From the IMG/VR virus record IMGVR_UViG_3300030329_006528, positions 1 through 37,597 of that record: DNA of 37,597 bases, one strand, 5' to 3'. Of the stretch, positions 8,482 to 16,768 are shown piece after piece. Source of the stretch: a virus. The notes beneath the pieces are model-generated. The model was not told the DNA's origin, made no database searches, and saw only the letters and a list, made by a program, of their open reading frames with translations. Both the position numbers and the translations under genes were made by a program. The first letter of the stretch is position 1. Each line of letters starts with the position of its first letter.

Positions 8482-9289
8482 TGGTAATAACTTTTTAAGG
8501 CATCATATTAAAAATGATATACCCTTTGCTGCCGGTAAAATTGGAGGAACAGAGCTTAAACTTTTAGCTACATATCTCTCAGAGTCTGAGATACCACCAG
8601 ACTTAAAGGCTGAAGCAGAAAACGTATCCGGGCTTGTACCAACAACGATAGAAACTTTAAACTGGTTTTCAAAAACGTTTTTAGATGCTTTACCAACTAT
8701 GGATATGTTATGCGAATGGAGCCGAATTATTCCGCAGCTGGAAAAGAGTCTTATCGTAAATAAAGCTAAGGCTCATTCCACGCCGCTGCAACATTTAGAG
8801 CCATATTTTTTTGAAAATCCTTGGACTGAGTGCTTAGAAGGTAAAAAAGTACTAGTTTTTTCGCCATTTGCTGATAGTTTTACTGAAAATTTTCCTAAAT
8901 TAGATAAAATATGGAACAATAAAATAGTTCCTAATTTTGAATTACAGGCTGTAAGATATCCTACCTCTATTACCATTACCGACAATAGTAATTACGGTAA
9001 TTATAAAGAAATATATGACAAATATATAAAAATTATTAATGAAGAAGAGTTTGACGTTGGTATTTTTGGAACAGGCTACACTGGATTATTGTTTGCTTCG
9101 GAATGTAAAAAGATAGGCCGGTCGGGCATACATTTAGGCGGTGCAACACAAATTTTATTTGGTGTTATTGGTAATAGATGGAAAGCTATTAGTGAATTTG
9201 ACCCATTCTTTAATGAGCACTGGACAACCCCTAAAGAGGATGAAACGCCTAGGGATGTTGATTGTGTTGAAGATGCCTGTTACTGGTAA
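8474..9289 (+). CDS. GT-D-fold-like glycosyltransferase candidate
   Basis: Two blocks resemble the GT-D fold (DUF1792-type) transferases: PFAAGKIGGTELKLL (residues 17-31, in the place of their RxGDGE/DxE region) and the C-terminal DVGIFGTGYTGLLFASECKK with IHLGGATQILFGVIGNRW (219-236). The middle segment GKKVLVFSPFADSF is a Rossmann-like strand. The HLGG-Q-FG-RW block is one I associate with surface-polysaccharide and aquatic viral proteins. 271 aa fits a single domain. It overlaps its neighbours by 8 bp and 1 bp. Function as a transferase is an inference from the fold. Confidence 0.55.
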   Translation: MIDGNNFLRHHIKNDIPFAAGKIGGTELKLLATYLSESEIPPDLKAEAENVSGLVPTTIETLNWFSKTFLDALPTMDMLCEWSRIIPQLEKSLIVNKAKAHSTPLQHLEPYFFENPWTECLEGKKVLVFSPFADSFTENFPKLDKIWNNKIVPNFELQAVRYPTSITITDNSNYGNYKEIYDKYIKIINEEEFDVGIFGTGYTGLLFASECKKIGRSGIHLGGATQILFGVIGNRWKAISEFDPFFNEHWTTPKEDETPRDVDCVEDACYW

Positions 9290-10065
9290 TGAGCACAATA
9301 GTAGTTCAATATAATCCTGATGGTAGGATGGGTAACAGGATGTTTCAATATGCGTTTGGTTATATATTATCTCAAAAAGGAAACAAGGAAATAATTCATG
9401 ACGAATTACCTAATTTTGGTATACCAAATAACCATAAACCGGTTAAAGCAAGTGGAGAAGTAATTAGTACATACCAAAAGTGGGGTCAAAATTATGCAGA
9501 TATGGATCTTCTTATGAACCACGACGGTCCAATAATTATTAATTCATTTCTTCAAAAAAGCTGCTACTATAAAAAATATAGAGACTTATTAAGAGATGTA
9601 TTTACTATAAAGGAGCTTGATACCATTAACAAAGATTATCTTGTGGTACATGTACGTGAAACTGATTATACGCAAATTGATACTTTTCTAGGTTATGATT
9701 TTTATAAATCTCTAATTGATAATTCTGGATTTACTAAAATTAAAATAGTAACAGATAATTCAAATTGTGATACGGTAAAAAAATTAGCTAGCGAGGGGTG
9801 TGAGCTAGTCACAGAAGGATATGTAGACAAGTTTGAATTTCATAGTAATAAAAGATCTATAAGTGATTTTAAGACCTTATTATATAGTGAAAATATAGCA
9901 CTATCGCAATCATCTTTTTCTTGGTGGGCAGCTTTTTTAGGTTACCATAAAAAAATTATTTTTCCCTTTTCAGCAAACGTTAAAATGTGGCCTATAGATC
10001 CAGGTAAAGATGATGTAGATTTATATTTTGATTTTAATGGAGAATCAACTAAGTATGTGATGTAA
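9289..10065 (+). CDS. GT11 fucosyltransferase-like protein
   Basis: GT11 enzymes (alpha-1,2-fucosyltransferases such as FutC/WbsJ) transfer fucose from GDP-fucose. All three landmarks are seen: GRMGNRMFQYAFGYIL (residues 12-27), the donor-binding HVRETDY (121-127, family HxRRxDY) and ALSQSSFSWWAAFLG near the C-terminus. At 258 aa it is slightly shorter than the usual 280-300. The first Arg of HxRRxDY is kept (HVRETDY) and the second is replaced by Glu. It sits in the middle of the island with a 1 bp overlap upstream. No GDP-fucose synthesis genes (gmd, fcl) are present here, so the donor would come from the host or from genes outside the window. Confidence 0.86.
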   Translation: MSTIVVQYNPDGRMGNRMFQYAFGYILSQKGNKEIIHDELPNFGIPNNHKPVKASGEVISTYQKWGQNYADMDLLMNHDGPIIINSFLQKSCYYKKYRDLLRDVFTIKELDTINKDYLVVHVRETDYTQIDTFLGYDFYKSLIDNSGFTKIKIVTDNSNCDTVKKLASEGCELVTEGYVDKFEFHSNKRSISDFKTLLYSENIALSQSSFSWWAAFLGYHKKIIFPFSANVKMWPIDPGKDDVDLYFDFNGESTKYVM

Positions 10066-10067
10066 TA

Positions 10068-10919
10068 ATGTCAAAAGAAACCAATTTTATTTTATTTCAT
10101 AAAGGACATAATTTGCCTCAGCATATAAGAGTATGTGTAGATCAAATTAAAAAGACGCAGACCAACTACAAAATATTTTTATTAACAGATTTAAAAATAG
10201 ATAATAGTGGTGATGTTATTATTATTGATATTAATCAATACCATATACCATTAGACAATATAACCTACTATAAAGGCCATCAGGACCCTTTATGGCGCAC
10301 TGCTTTCGAGAGACTTTTTTACATTAACGAATTTATTAAGCACTACAACTTAACTAACATCGTACACTTTGATAATGATGTCTTAATCTATAAAAATATT
10401 GCAGATATTTCTGCTCTGCTAAGTGATAATATACCAAACATCGGCCTTACGCCGCATAAAGAAAATGAACTTGTATGTGGATTTATGTTTCTAAAGAACA
10501 GTAATTCTTTAGAAGTAGTATGTAAAGAATTGTTAAATCTTGCTGTATTAGGGGAAAATAAATTAGAAGAGATGCTTAAAAGCATGCCTCATGAAATGAG
10601 ACTGCTAGGCCACTTACAAAATAATGTATTAGAAAAAGATATCATTACTTCGTTACCGGTTTCCCCTATAGAGCCAGGTAATAATTTGTTTACGATATTT
10701 AACGGTGTGTTTGACCCTAGTTCTTATGGGCAGTTTTTTGGACTCGATAATACAATTCACCCCGATGGTGCTAATAGGTTTATTGATAGGTATATAAACA
10801 AAGAATTTATACCTGTTTTTGATCGCTACGAGCCCTATATAGTATGGAATAAAAAACAAGTGCCTATTTTCAATCTGCATATACATAATAAACACCTTGA
10901 ACGATATGCTAGCAGGTGA
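10068..10919 (+). CDS. GT-A glycosyltransferase-like protein
   Basis: TNFILFHKGHNLPQHIRVCVDQI resembles the beginning of capsular-polysaccharide GT-A transferases; LWRTAFERLFYINEFI followed by IVHFDNDVLIYKN (FDND at residues 101-104) is the helix plus metal-binding motif arrangement of that fold. FNLHIHNKHLERY near the C-terminus gives the histidine expected to close the metal site. The family could not be named. It overlaps the next frame by 23 bp if the TTG start of that gene is used. Confidence 0.65.
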   Translation: MSKETNFILFHKGHNLPQHIRVCVDQIKKTQTNYKIFLLTDLKIDNSGDVIIIDINQYHIPLDNITYYKGHQDPLWRTAFERLFYINEFIKHYNLTNIVHFDNDVLIYKNIADISALLSDNIPNIGLTPHKENELVCGFMFLKNSNSLEVVCKELLNLAVLGENKLEEMLKSMPHEMRLLGHLQNNVLEKDIITSLPVSPIEPGNNLFTIFNGVFDPSSYGQFFGLDNTIHPDGANRFIDRYINKEFIPVFDRYEPYIVWNKKQVPIFNLHIHNKHLERYASR

Positions 10920-11727
10920 ACAATTCCAGTCATTATGTCAAATAGGGTTTTATACAGAAATCAATTCTATTATTGAAGATCAAAATAAAGCCTTTAAGCA
11001 GAATATACATAAAATATCTAATGTAAGTATTGAAGATATTAAAAAATATAAAACAATTTTTATTTATACTCACTTTGTGTATGACTTTATGCACAAATTT
11101 TTAGACTATCTAGATAATGCTACTATAGTAACACATAACTCAGATCACAGTATAAATAATGAACACTTACAATATCTTAATCATAAGAACATAAACAAAT
11201 GGTTTTGCCAAAATAGGGAGACGTCACATTCAAAATTATTTTCAATACCTATAGGAATAGCAAACAGCCAATGGCCACACGGCAACCAGGATGCTATTAA
11301 AAGTATAAAAGAAAACGATACATTAAAAACAAATTTAGTGTATAAGAATTTTCAAGTAGACACCAATCATGGTGAGCGCGCTTTATGTAATCATATTACT
11401 AATACAAATGGTATATTAATGAATAATAATACATCACAACAAATGTATTGGAATAATATTAAAAAAAGTCTATTTGTTATATCCCCACCCGGTAACGGAA
11501 TCGATTGTCACCGTATATGGGAATGCCTTTACTTACGTTCTGTACCAGTAGTAAAATACCATGAAGCATTTTCTCAATTTAAACATCTACCTATTCTCTT
11601 TATAGATGATTGGAACGAGGTAACGGTAGATTTTTTAAGATCAAAGATCGAAAACTACATAAATTTTGACTTTAATATTCCAGATCTTACTTTAAAATAT
11701 TGGAGAGATAAAATAATAAATGGTTAA
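10897..11727 (+). CDS. exostosin/GT47-like glycosyltransferase
   Basis: The diagnostic block is KKSLFVISPPGNGIDCHRIWECLYLRSVPVV at residues 189-219; the pattern SPxGxGxDCHRxWExLxxGxxPVV is that of exostosin-domain (GT47-like) GT-B transferases, the donor-binding part of the C-terminal Rossmann domain. The N-terminal half is divergent. The longest frame starts at a TTG at 10897; an ATG three codons later (10906) is equally good. It ends 8 bp inside the aminotransferase gene. Donor sugar unknown. A second gene of this type lies at 18958. Confidence 0.68.
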   Translation: MNDMLAGEQFQSLCQIGFYTEINSIIEDQNKAFKQNIHKISNVSIEDIKKYKTIFIYTHFVYDFMHKFLDYLDNATIVTHNSDHSINNEHLQYLNHKNINKWFCQNRETSHSKLFSIPIGIANSQWPHGNQDAIKSIKENDTLKTNLVYKNFQVDTNHGERALCNHITNTNGILMNNNTSQQMYWNNIKKSLFVISPPGNGIDCHRIWECLYLRSVPVVKYHEAFSQFKHLPILFIDDWNEVTVDFLRSKIENYINFDFNIPDLTLKYWRDKIING

Positions 11728-12751
11728 GAACATTCCTAGAGTTAGAAAAAAATTTAAAGATGGTTATACATATCTTAATAGGAATATGATAATGGACTGT
11801 CACCCGGATCATATTTACCATAAGTTAATAAACACGTTTAAAGCTGAAGATCTACATCAATACCCAGATATGTTTCCACCGTATGAGCTTCTAGGGAAAT
11901 ATTTAAATGTCAGTGAAGATCAATTATTATTAACCCGAGGGGTTGAAGGTTCAATTAAAACAATTTTTGAATCGTTAAATTTAAGTGGTGAATGTGTTGG
12001 GGTATTTGTTCCAACATGTGCAATGTTTAAAGTATATGCTGATGTTTTTAATGTAAACTTTATACCCATTAAGGGACAAGCACCAGAATATAATATCAGT
12101 GTACAGCAAGTAAAGGATGTAGTACCAAAAATTAAAGTACTTTTTTTGACAAATCCAATGTCACATTTGGAAAACTGCTTTTCAAACGAAGAGTTACAAG
12201 ATCTAATTTGTTTTTGTCAGAAGCACAATGTTTTAGTTTTTTTAGATGAGGTATATACTGGGTGGGAAAATAAAAGTTATTTACCATTTTTAGAAAAACA
12301 CGATAATCTTATTATATCCTCAAGCTTTTCGAAAATTGGATTTCCGTCAATAAAGACGGGGTGGTTGGCTTGTAACAAAAAATTAAAAACTCAACTTGAA
12401 GCTACAAGAGGGGCTTACGAACTAGATTATTTCTCAAATAAAACTCTAGAATTTATTATTAATAACAAGGACTATTTTAAAGAACTAAAGAAAAATCTTT
12501 TACTCACAAAGAAAAAATGGATTGAGTACTTCTCTGCTAATAGTAATTTTAAGGTATATAATTCATCATTATATACCGTAAGACTATACTCTGAAAATAA
12601 AAAACTAGTAAAACGTATATTTGATAATTTATATTCAAAAAAAATTGTAGTAAATGTGCTAGATGAAACTAATTTACAGTTTTCTGTATCCACTAATCCC
12701 AAAATAGAAAAATTGATTTTTAGTGAAATTACGGTAAATACCAGAAAGTAA
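11720..12751 (+). CDS. class I/II PLP-dependent aminotransferase, HisC-like
   Basis: Fold-type I aminotransferase related to histidinol-phosphate aminotransferase. Visible are LLLTRGVEGSIKTIF (cofactor phosphate helix), TNPMSH (Asn145), VFLDEVYTGW (Asp176 pairs with the PLP nitrogen) and SSSFSKIGFPSIKTGW with Lys205 as the Schiff-base lysine. The C-terminal Arg that binds the substrate carboxylate in HisC-type enzymes (LRISxG) appears to be Gln320 in LQFSVST, so the substrate may not be an ordinary amino acid, or the reaction may be a decarboxylation. It may aminate a sugar or make a non-sugar side group. Its stop shares one base with the next gene, a cupin, suggesting joint action. Confidence 0.8.
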   Translation: MVKNIPRVRKKFKDGYTYLNRNMIMDCHPDHIYHKLINTFKAEDLHQYPDMFPPYELLGKYLNVSEDQLLLTRGVEGSIKTIFESLNLSGECVGVFVPTCAMFKVYADVFNVNFIPIKGQAPEYNISVQQVKDVVPKIKVLFLTNPMSHLENCFSNEELQDLICFCQKHNVLVFLDEVYTGWENKSYLPFLEKHDNLIISSSFSKIGFPSIKTGWLACNKKLKTQLEATRGAYELDYFSNKTLEFIINNKDYFKELKKNLLLTKKKWIEYFSANSNFKVYNSSLYTVRLYSENKKLVKRIFDNLYSKKIVVNVLDETNLQFSVSTNPKIEKLIFSEITVNTRK

Positions 12752-13104
12752 TGAAGGCGGGTAAAATATGGGGCGAAACAGAGCTACTCCACGCTAATGG
12801 GGTGTTAGAGTTTCATAGAATCCAATTTAAAGCAAAGGCTCAATGCTCAAAACATAAGCATCAATTTAAATGGAATGGATTTTTTGTGGAATCTGGAGAA
12901 CTATTAGTTCGTGTATGGTCAAGAGAAGATGAGATTGATGTTGACGTAGTTGATACTATTTTAAAACCAGGAGACTTTATGCAAGTTAAGCCTGGCTTAT
13001 ATCACCAATTCGAAGGTATAAAAGCAGGTGTTGCTTTTGAATTATATTGGGCAGAATTTAACCATGGTGATATAATAAGAGAAACTTTTGGAAAGGAAAT
13101 TTAA
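12751..13104 (+). CDS. single-domain cupin protein
   Basis: A small beta-barrel cupin. Motif 1 is seen as CSKHKHQFKWNGFFVESGELLV (His35 and His37) and motif 2 as LKPGDFMQVKPGLYHQFE (His85), giving the metal-binding histidines. 117 aa is one complete cupin domain. Such proteins in sugar clusters act as isomerases, epimerases or metal-dependent modifying enzymes; nothing here fixes the reaction. It shares one base with the aminotransferase upstream and lies 2 bp before a zinc-ribbon methyltransferase, so the three genes may form one tailoring step. Confidence 0.75.
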   Translation: MKAGKIWGETELLHANGVLEFHRIQFKAKAQCSKHKHQFKWNGFFVESGELLVRVWSREDEIDVDVVDTILKPGDFMQVKPGLYHQFEGIKAGVAFELYWAEFNHGDIIRETFGKEI

Positions 13105-13106
13105 AG

Positions 13107-14084
13107 ATGGCTAATTATAATTGTGTTTTATGTGGCAGTAAAGAACTAGAGCTTATTAGCTCGGTACGGGATAATGCTAAAAAGAAAATATATAAATGTA
13201 GTAAGTGTGGTATGATTCAACTACATCCACGAATTACCACAAACCCGGATAAAGATCAGCCAAGCATTGATAATCAGGATGCTAATAGAATAACAGCTCC
13301 AATAGATTTAGAGAATAATAAAAAAATATACAAAGGTAAGCTAGTAGGACACCCGGATATCCTACAATTAGCACACGTTCTAGAAAATGATTATGATAGA
13401 TTTTTAGATCATGTAGCTAAATATATCACTAAGGACCAGCCTTTAAACCTGCTAGATGTGGGAACAGGATACGGTCATTTTCCACACCTAGTACGGCAGG
13501 ATTACCCTAACATTGAAACATATGGACTAGATTGCAACTACAGCAAACTAATGTATGGTAAAGAGACCTGTAACTTGGATTTTAATTTTATTTTTGATAA
13601 AATCGAAAATAATGATTTTGTAGAATCTTATAAGGGTACATTTGATATTATAACATCGTGGCATGTGCTAGAGCATGTATACTATCCTGCCCTATGGATA
13701 GAAAATATTATGCAATTACTAAAAGATGACGGTGTTGTATTATTAGAATTCCCTAATGAAGATGATGAATTACTACAACAAGCACCGGAATATTCAAAAC
13801 TTATTCATTTTGAGGATCATGTAAATTACTTTAATAGAGATACTGTAACAAAATTACTCACTGACTGTGGTATATCAAATTCTAATTTTACTGTGACCGG
13901 TGTCCAGAGATATGGTTTTTACAATTACATTGACTGGATAAGATATGGTACAAAGGATAAGGTTAACGGTGATGATTATAGAAATATAAATAACCCCCCT
14001 AGGAGTAAATATGAAAAATCGTGGATAGAGGAAAGGGAGAAAAACCTAACTAGCGACACATTGCTAGTTACTATTAAAAAATAA
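13107..14084 (+). CDS. SAM methyltransferase with N-terminal zinc ribbon
   Basis: An N-terminal zinc ribbon (Cys6, Cys9, Cys31, Cys34) precedes a class I methyltransferase domain: LNLLDVGTGYGHFPHLV (residues 113-129), TYGLDCNYSK, and DIITSWHVLEHVYYPALWIENI, the post-motif usual in Methyltransf_23 proteins, followed by GVVLLEFPN. The layout resembles sugar C-methyltransferases and methyltransferases of O-antigen clusters that carry the Methyltransf_13 zinc-binding domain. GTTAAC-type regulation or a promoter is not seen; it is transcribed through from the cupin gene. Substrate unknown. Confidence 0.78.
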   Translation: MANYNCVLCGSKELELISSVRDNAKKKIYKCSKCGMIQLHPRITTNPDKDQPSIDNQDANRITAPIDLENNKKIYKGKLVGHPDILQLAHVLENDYDRFLDHVAKYITKDQPLNLLDVGTGYGHFPHLVRQDYPNIETYGLDCNYSKLMYGKETCNLDFNFIFDKIENNDFVESYKGTFDIITSWHVLEHVYYPALWIENIMQLLKDDGVVLLEFPNEDDELLQQAPEYSKLIHFEDHVNYFNRDTVTKLLTDCGISNSNFTVTGVQRYGFYNYIDWIRYGTKDKVNGDDYRNINNPPRSKYEKSWIEEREKNLTSDTLLVTIKK

Positions 14085-14088
14085 ACGT

Positions 14089-15027
14089 GTGGTAAAGCAA
14101 GAACATAAAAATAGTGGATTTTTCTATAAACCATCTGGGGTAGCTAATGAAGAAACTCGTAAATGGTTGCCTAGAGATTTTGACTCAAAACTAATTACAC
14201 ATAGTGTAAAAAGAAATATAGATAGAAAGCGAACTTCAATTGACCACGTACATATGGTCAACGATGTACCGTTGTTTAGCTGGGTGGAGTTAAATCTAAA
14301 TGAACTATGCAATCGTAAATGTGCATTTTGTCCGCGGAGTGGAGATTACCCTAATCAAAATCTTCATATGGATCCCGGGCTAGCTGCAGCTATTGCATTA
14401 CAATTAGATGAGTTAGATTTTTCCGGGACAGTTAACATTAGCGGTACTGGTGAACCTCTCTTAACAAGAAACCTTCTTGAGATTGTAAAGTGCTTTTGTG
14501 ATAGGCAAATAGGCATTGAGATTGTAACAAATGGAGATAAGTTAACCCCTGCCCTTATAAAAGATTTATATTCAATCGGCCTTTCACAACTAGTTGTAAG
14601 TATGTATGATGGTCCAGAGCAGATAGACTATTTTAATAACCTATTTAAAGAATGTAAAATTGATAAGTCCAAGTACACGCTCCGCGATCGTTGGTACAGT
14701 GAAGATGAAGATTTTGGTTTGATCTATACTAATCGTACCGGTGCTCAGAAAGAACTCAAAAAGGCTGCAACAAGGCCCTGTTATTATCCTCACTATGCAT
14801 TATATATAGATTGGAACGGTGATGTTTTATTATGCTGTCAAGATATGTATAACCGGACAGTTAAATTTGGTAACGTAGTAGAAAAACCTATTTTTAATAT
14901 ATGGCGAGATAAGCGATTAAAAGATTTTAGAGATAAGCTTAAAAATGGACAGCGTTGTTTATCTCCTTGTTCAAATTGCGATGCTAACGGTATGCTATTC
15001 GGAAAAAATCACGCAGCAAAGTGGTAA
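14089..15027 (+). CDS. radical SAM/SPASM domain protein
   Basis: The [4Fe-4S] radical SAM motif is CNRKCAFCPR (Cys74, Cys78, Cys81) followed by the SAM-binding SGTGEPLL and EIVTNGDKLT. A C-terminal SPASM region carries further cysteines (RPCYYPHYALYIDWNGDVLLCC, FGNV, IWRD, then CLSPCSNC) for an auxiliary cluster. Proteins of this shape recur in surface-polysaccharide clusters and in peptide-maturation systems; the reaction here is unknown. The start is a GTG at 14089, 4 bp after the previous stop; no ATG fits between. The core in vitro reaction would need SAM and an electron donor from the host. Confidence 0.85.
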   Translation: MVKQEHKNSGFFYKPSGVANEETRKWLPRDFDSKLITHSVKRNIDRKRTSIDHVHMVNDVPLFSWVELNLNELCNRKCAFCPRSGDYPNQNLHMDPGLAAAIALQLDELDFSGTVNISGTGEPLLTRNLLEIVKCFCDRQIGIEIVTNGDKLTPALIKDLYSIGLSQLVVSMYDGPEQIDYFNNLFKECKIDKSKYTLRDRWYSEDEDFGLIYTNRTGAQKELKKAATRPCYYPHYALYIDWNGDVLLCCQDMYNRTVKFGNVVEKPIFNIWRDKRLKDFRDKLKNGQRCLSPCSNCDANGMLFGKNHAAKW

Positions 15028-15033
15028 AAAAAA

Positions 15034-15747
15034 ATGAGTTATAGTTACGATAATATACAAGATTTTAAAGATATACATAAGGGTAAACGAGCTATTGTAT
15101 GCGGTACGGGACCCTCTTTAAATGATATTAATTTTGACTTAATATCCTCAGATGAAAATATAATTTTTGCGTGCAATCAATCTGTTACTGCTCTTTCTAG
15201 GTGTGATTATTTTTGCTTAGCTGACAATGCAATTGTAATAATGCCGTTTTTTGAATATGGTATTAATATCGCTACTAAAGTTATAGCTATGGGCAATCTT
15301 CTCGATTTAGTAGGAAATTGTCATGATCCGGATCAAGAACGTAAATTAACAGAAATGTTGGAGAGTAAGGTGCATATTTTACCGAGAAAGGACAATCACA
15401 GTCTCGAATTTAGTAAATCTGGCTCTATTATTCGTGGTCCAGCTGGAGAAGATGTAATTCATGTTACATCTCACCTTGCATATATTATGGGATGTAGAGA
15501 AATTGTATTAGCTGGAGTTGATCTTACTGTGAACAACGGCATATATTGTAACCCTACAACTTATAAAAAGGAAGTTGATTGGTCCGGAGTAGCCCCGGTT
15601 AATAATCCACAATTTTTAGATGCATCTTACAACACGTGGCTAAAAGTAAAAGAAATTAATAGCAATATAAAATTTTTAGATGCCTCGCCACGCGGAAGAT
15701 TAAATGAGATATTTGATTCTATATCAATTGAATCTTTATATAGTTAA
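15034..15747 (+). CDS. DUF115/GT42-like Rossmann protein
   Basis: KRAIVCGTGPSLNDINFDLI (residues 18-37) with IFACNQSV and the later EDVIHVTSHLAYIMGCREIVLAGVDL are the pattern shared by DUF115 (MptE-like) proteins and GT42 bacterial sialyltransferases such as Cst-II (GNGPSL, CNQ, and a helix-strand ending in SGID). A CMP-sugar transferase is therefore possible, but a DUF115 protein of unknown function is just as likely. At 237 aa it is near the length of Cst-II's catalytic core. It is the last gene of the plus-strand run and its TAA overlaps the TAA of the opposite-strand gene (TTAA shared by both). Confidence 0.6.
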   Translation: MSYSYDNIQDFKDIHKGKRAIVCGTGPSLNDINFDLISSDENIIFACNQSVTALSRCDYFCLADNAIVIMPFFEYGINIATKVIAMGNLLDLVGNCHDPDQERKLTEMLESKVHILPRKDNHSLEFSKSGSIIRGPAGEDVIHVTSHLAYIMGCREIVLAGVDLTVNNGIYCNPTTYKKEVDWSGVAPVNNPQFLDASYNTWLKVKEINSNIKFLDASPRGRLNEIFDSISIESLYS

Positions 15748-16082
15748 TCCGGGTCACCAAAAAAAAGCCAATCCGACATTCCTTTATCGTCAATAAACTT
15801 GTCGGCTCCTGGCTTACCTAGGAACAGTTGATGATATTTTACATTCCAAGAATCTAATTGCTTTTTGGTAAAGTCATACATTTCCTCATGAGCTTTAGCT
15901 TGATCATTATTAGTTCTACCCATGCCTCTAGCAGTCATAAAGAAAATAGTATGGCCCTGATCATATAGCTCATTAACCTTTTCTATCCTTTTTGTATGCG
16001 GTGTACTTTTGTCGTAGGGTCCCATGTCGGGGCTATGACAAATAGTATTGTCAATATCAAAGCAATAAGTTAATTTATCCAT
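15744..16082 (-). CDS. small HAD-superfamily phosphatase
   Basis: HAD motifs are seen in order: CFDIDNTIC (Asp9, Asp11), FFMTARG (Thr50), LGKPGADKFIDDKG (Lys90 and Asp98/Asp99). 112 aa with no cap domain matches the small capsule-cluster HAD phosphatases. It is the last gene of the minus-strand operon and overlaps the transaldolase gene by 13 bp. In the heptose pathway the 7-phosphate of the bisphosphate is removed by GmhB, also a HAD enzyme; this gene could do that job although GmhB is larger (about 190 aa). That role is inferred from context. Confidence 0.78.
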   Translation of the reverse strand: MDKLTYCFDIDNTICHSPDMGPYDKSTPHTKRIEKVNELYDQGHTIFFMTARGMGRTNNDQAKAHEEMYDFTKKQLDSWNVKYHQLFLGKPGADKFIDDKGMSDWLFFGDPD

Positions 16083-16738
16083 TCTTTAAAGTCTGTTAAA
16101 AATTGATCAACTGATGATTGGGTACCGGGATGTGTTGTACCTTTTTTTATTACATCATAACCGGCAGTTACAATATCTGCCCCGCCAACCCATGCATCCG
16201 TAATATCTTTAGGTGTGCGAATACTACCTGCGATAATTTTGCAATTTAGGTTATTACTCTTAATAAATTTAGAAGCATCATCCAGTGTACAAAATTCATC
16301 TTCACCACTGTCTTTTGCTCTATTATAAAAAAATGACACATATCGGGCGCCAGCCGCGGCAGCCAAAGTTAATTGCGAGGTAGTAAAACAACATGTACAA
16401 TTAACGCGCGCACCGACAGCAGCAAGTTTACTAATAGTCTCTAATTCATTAAATCCAACGGGTATTTTTATGTTTAAATTGTGGTAACCTATATCCTCCT
16501 CTAGGCGCAAAGCCTGTTGATAAATTTCATCTTGGTCAGTAGCAAACACCTCAACACTAAGTGGGATGTTATTATATTTTTGACAAATTTCTGCAATTTT
16601 TATCATATGATTTACGTAACTACCTCTAGGTTCCTTAGACATTAAGGATGGGTTTGTAGTTACACCAGAAATAATTCCACGCTTGCATGCTGAGGAAATT
16701 TCATCAAGATTAGCAGTATCGATAAAGAGCTGTCGCAT
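16070..16738 (-). CDS. talC: TalC-type transaldolase
   Basis: Transaldolase moves a dihydroxyacetone unit between sugar phosphates and interconverts fructose 6-phosphate plus erythrose 4-phosphate with sedoheptulose 7-phosphate plus glyceraldehyde 3-phosphate. Visible active-site residues are Asp7 (FIDTANLDEI), Asn29 (GVTTNPSLM), Glu63 (SVEVFATD) and the Schiff-base Lys91 (NIKIPV), followed by AGSIRTP. Glu63, where fructose-6-phosphate aldolases have Gln, favours transaldolase. Marine cyanophages carry TalC as a pentose-phosphate auxiliary gene, but here the neighbours are heptose genes, so it may serve sedoheptulose 7-phosphate supply. 222 aa is the normal family length. The start is followed by 30 bp to the cupin gene. 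Confidence 0.88.
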   Translation of the reverse strand: MRQLFIDTANLDEISSACKRGIISGVTTNPSLMSKEPRGSYVNHMIKIAEICQKYNNIPLSVEVFATDQDEIYQQALRLEEDIGYHNLNIKIPVGFNELETISKLAAVGARVNCTCCFTTSQLTLAAAAGARYVSFFYNRAKDSGEDEFCTLDDASKFIKSNNLNCKIIAGSIRTPKDITDAWVGGADIVTAGYDVIKKGTTHPGTQSSVDQFLTDFKEWIN

Positions 16739-16768
16739 ACCTATATAATAGATATTAACTGTAATTTA

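Noticed and set aside
16070-16738. Transaldolase as a cyanophage photosynthesis-linked auxiliary gene
   Set aside because: No photosynthesis or other pentose-phosphate phage genes are present; its operon partners are heptose-type genes. The link to carbon metabolism is not excluded but is the weaker reading.
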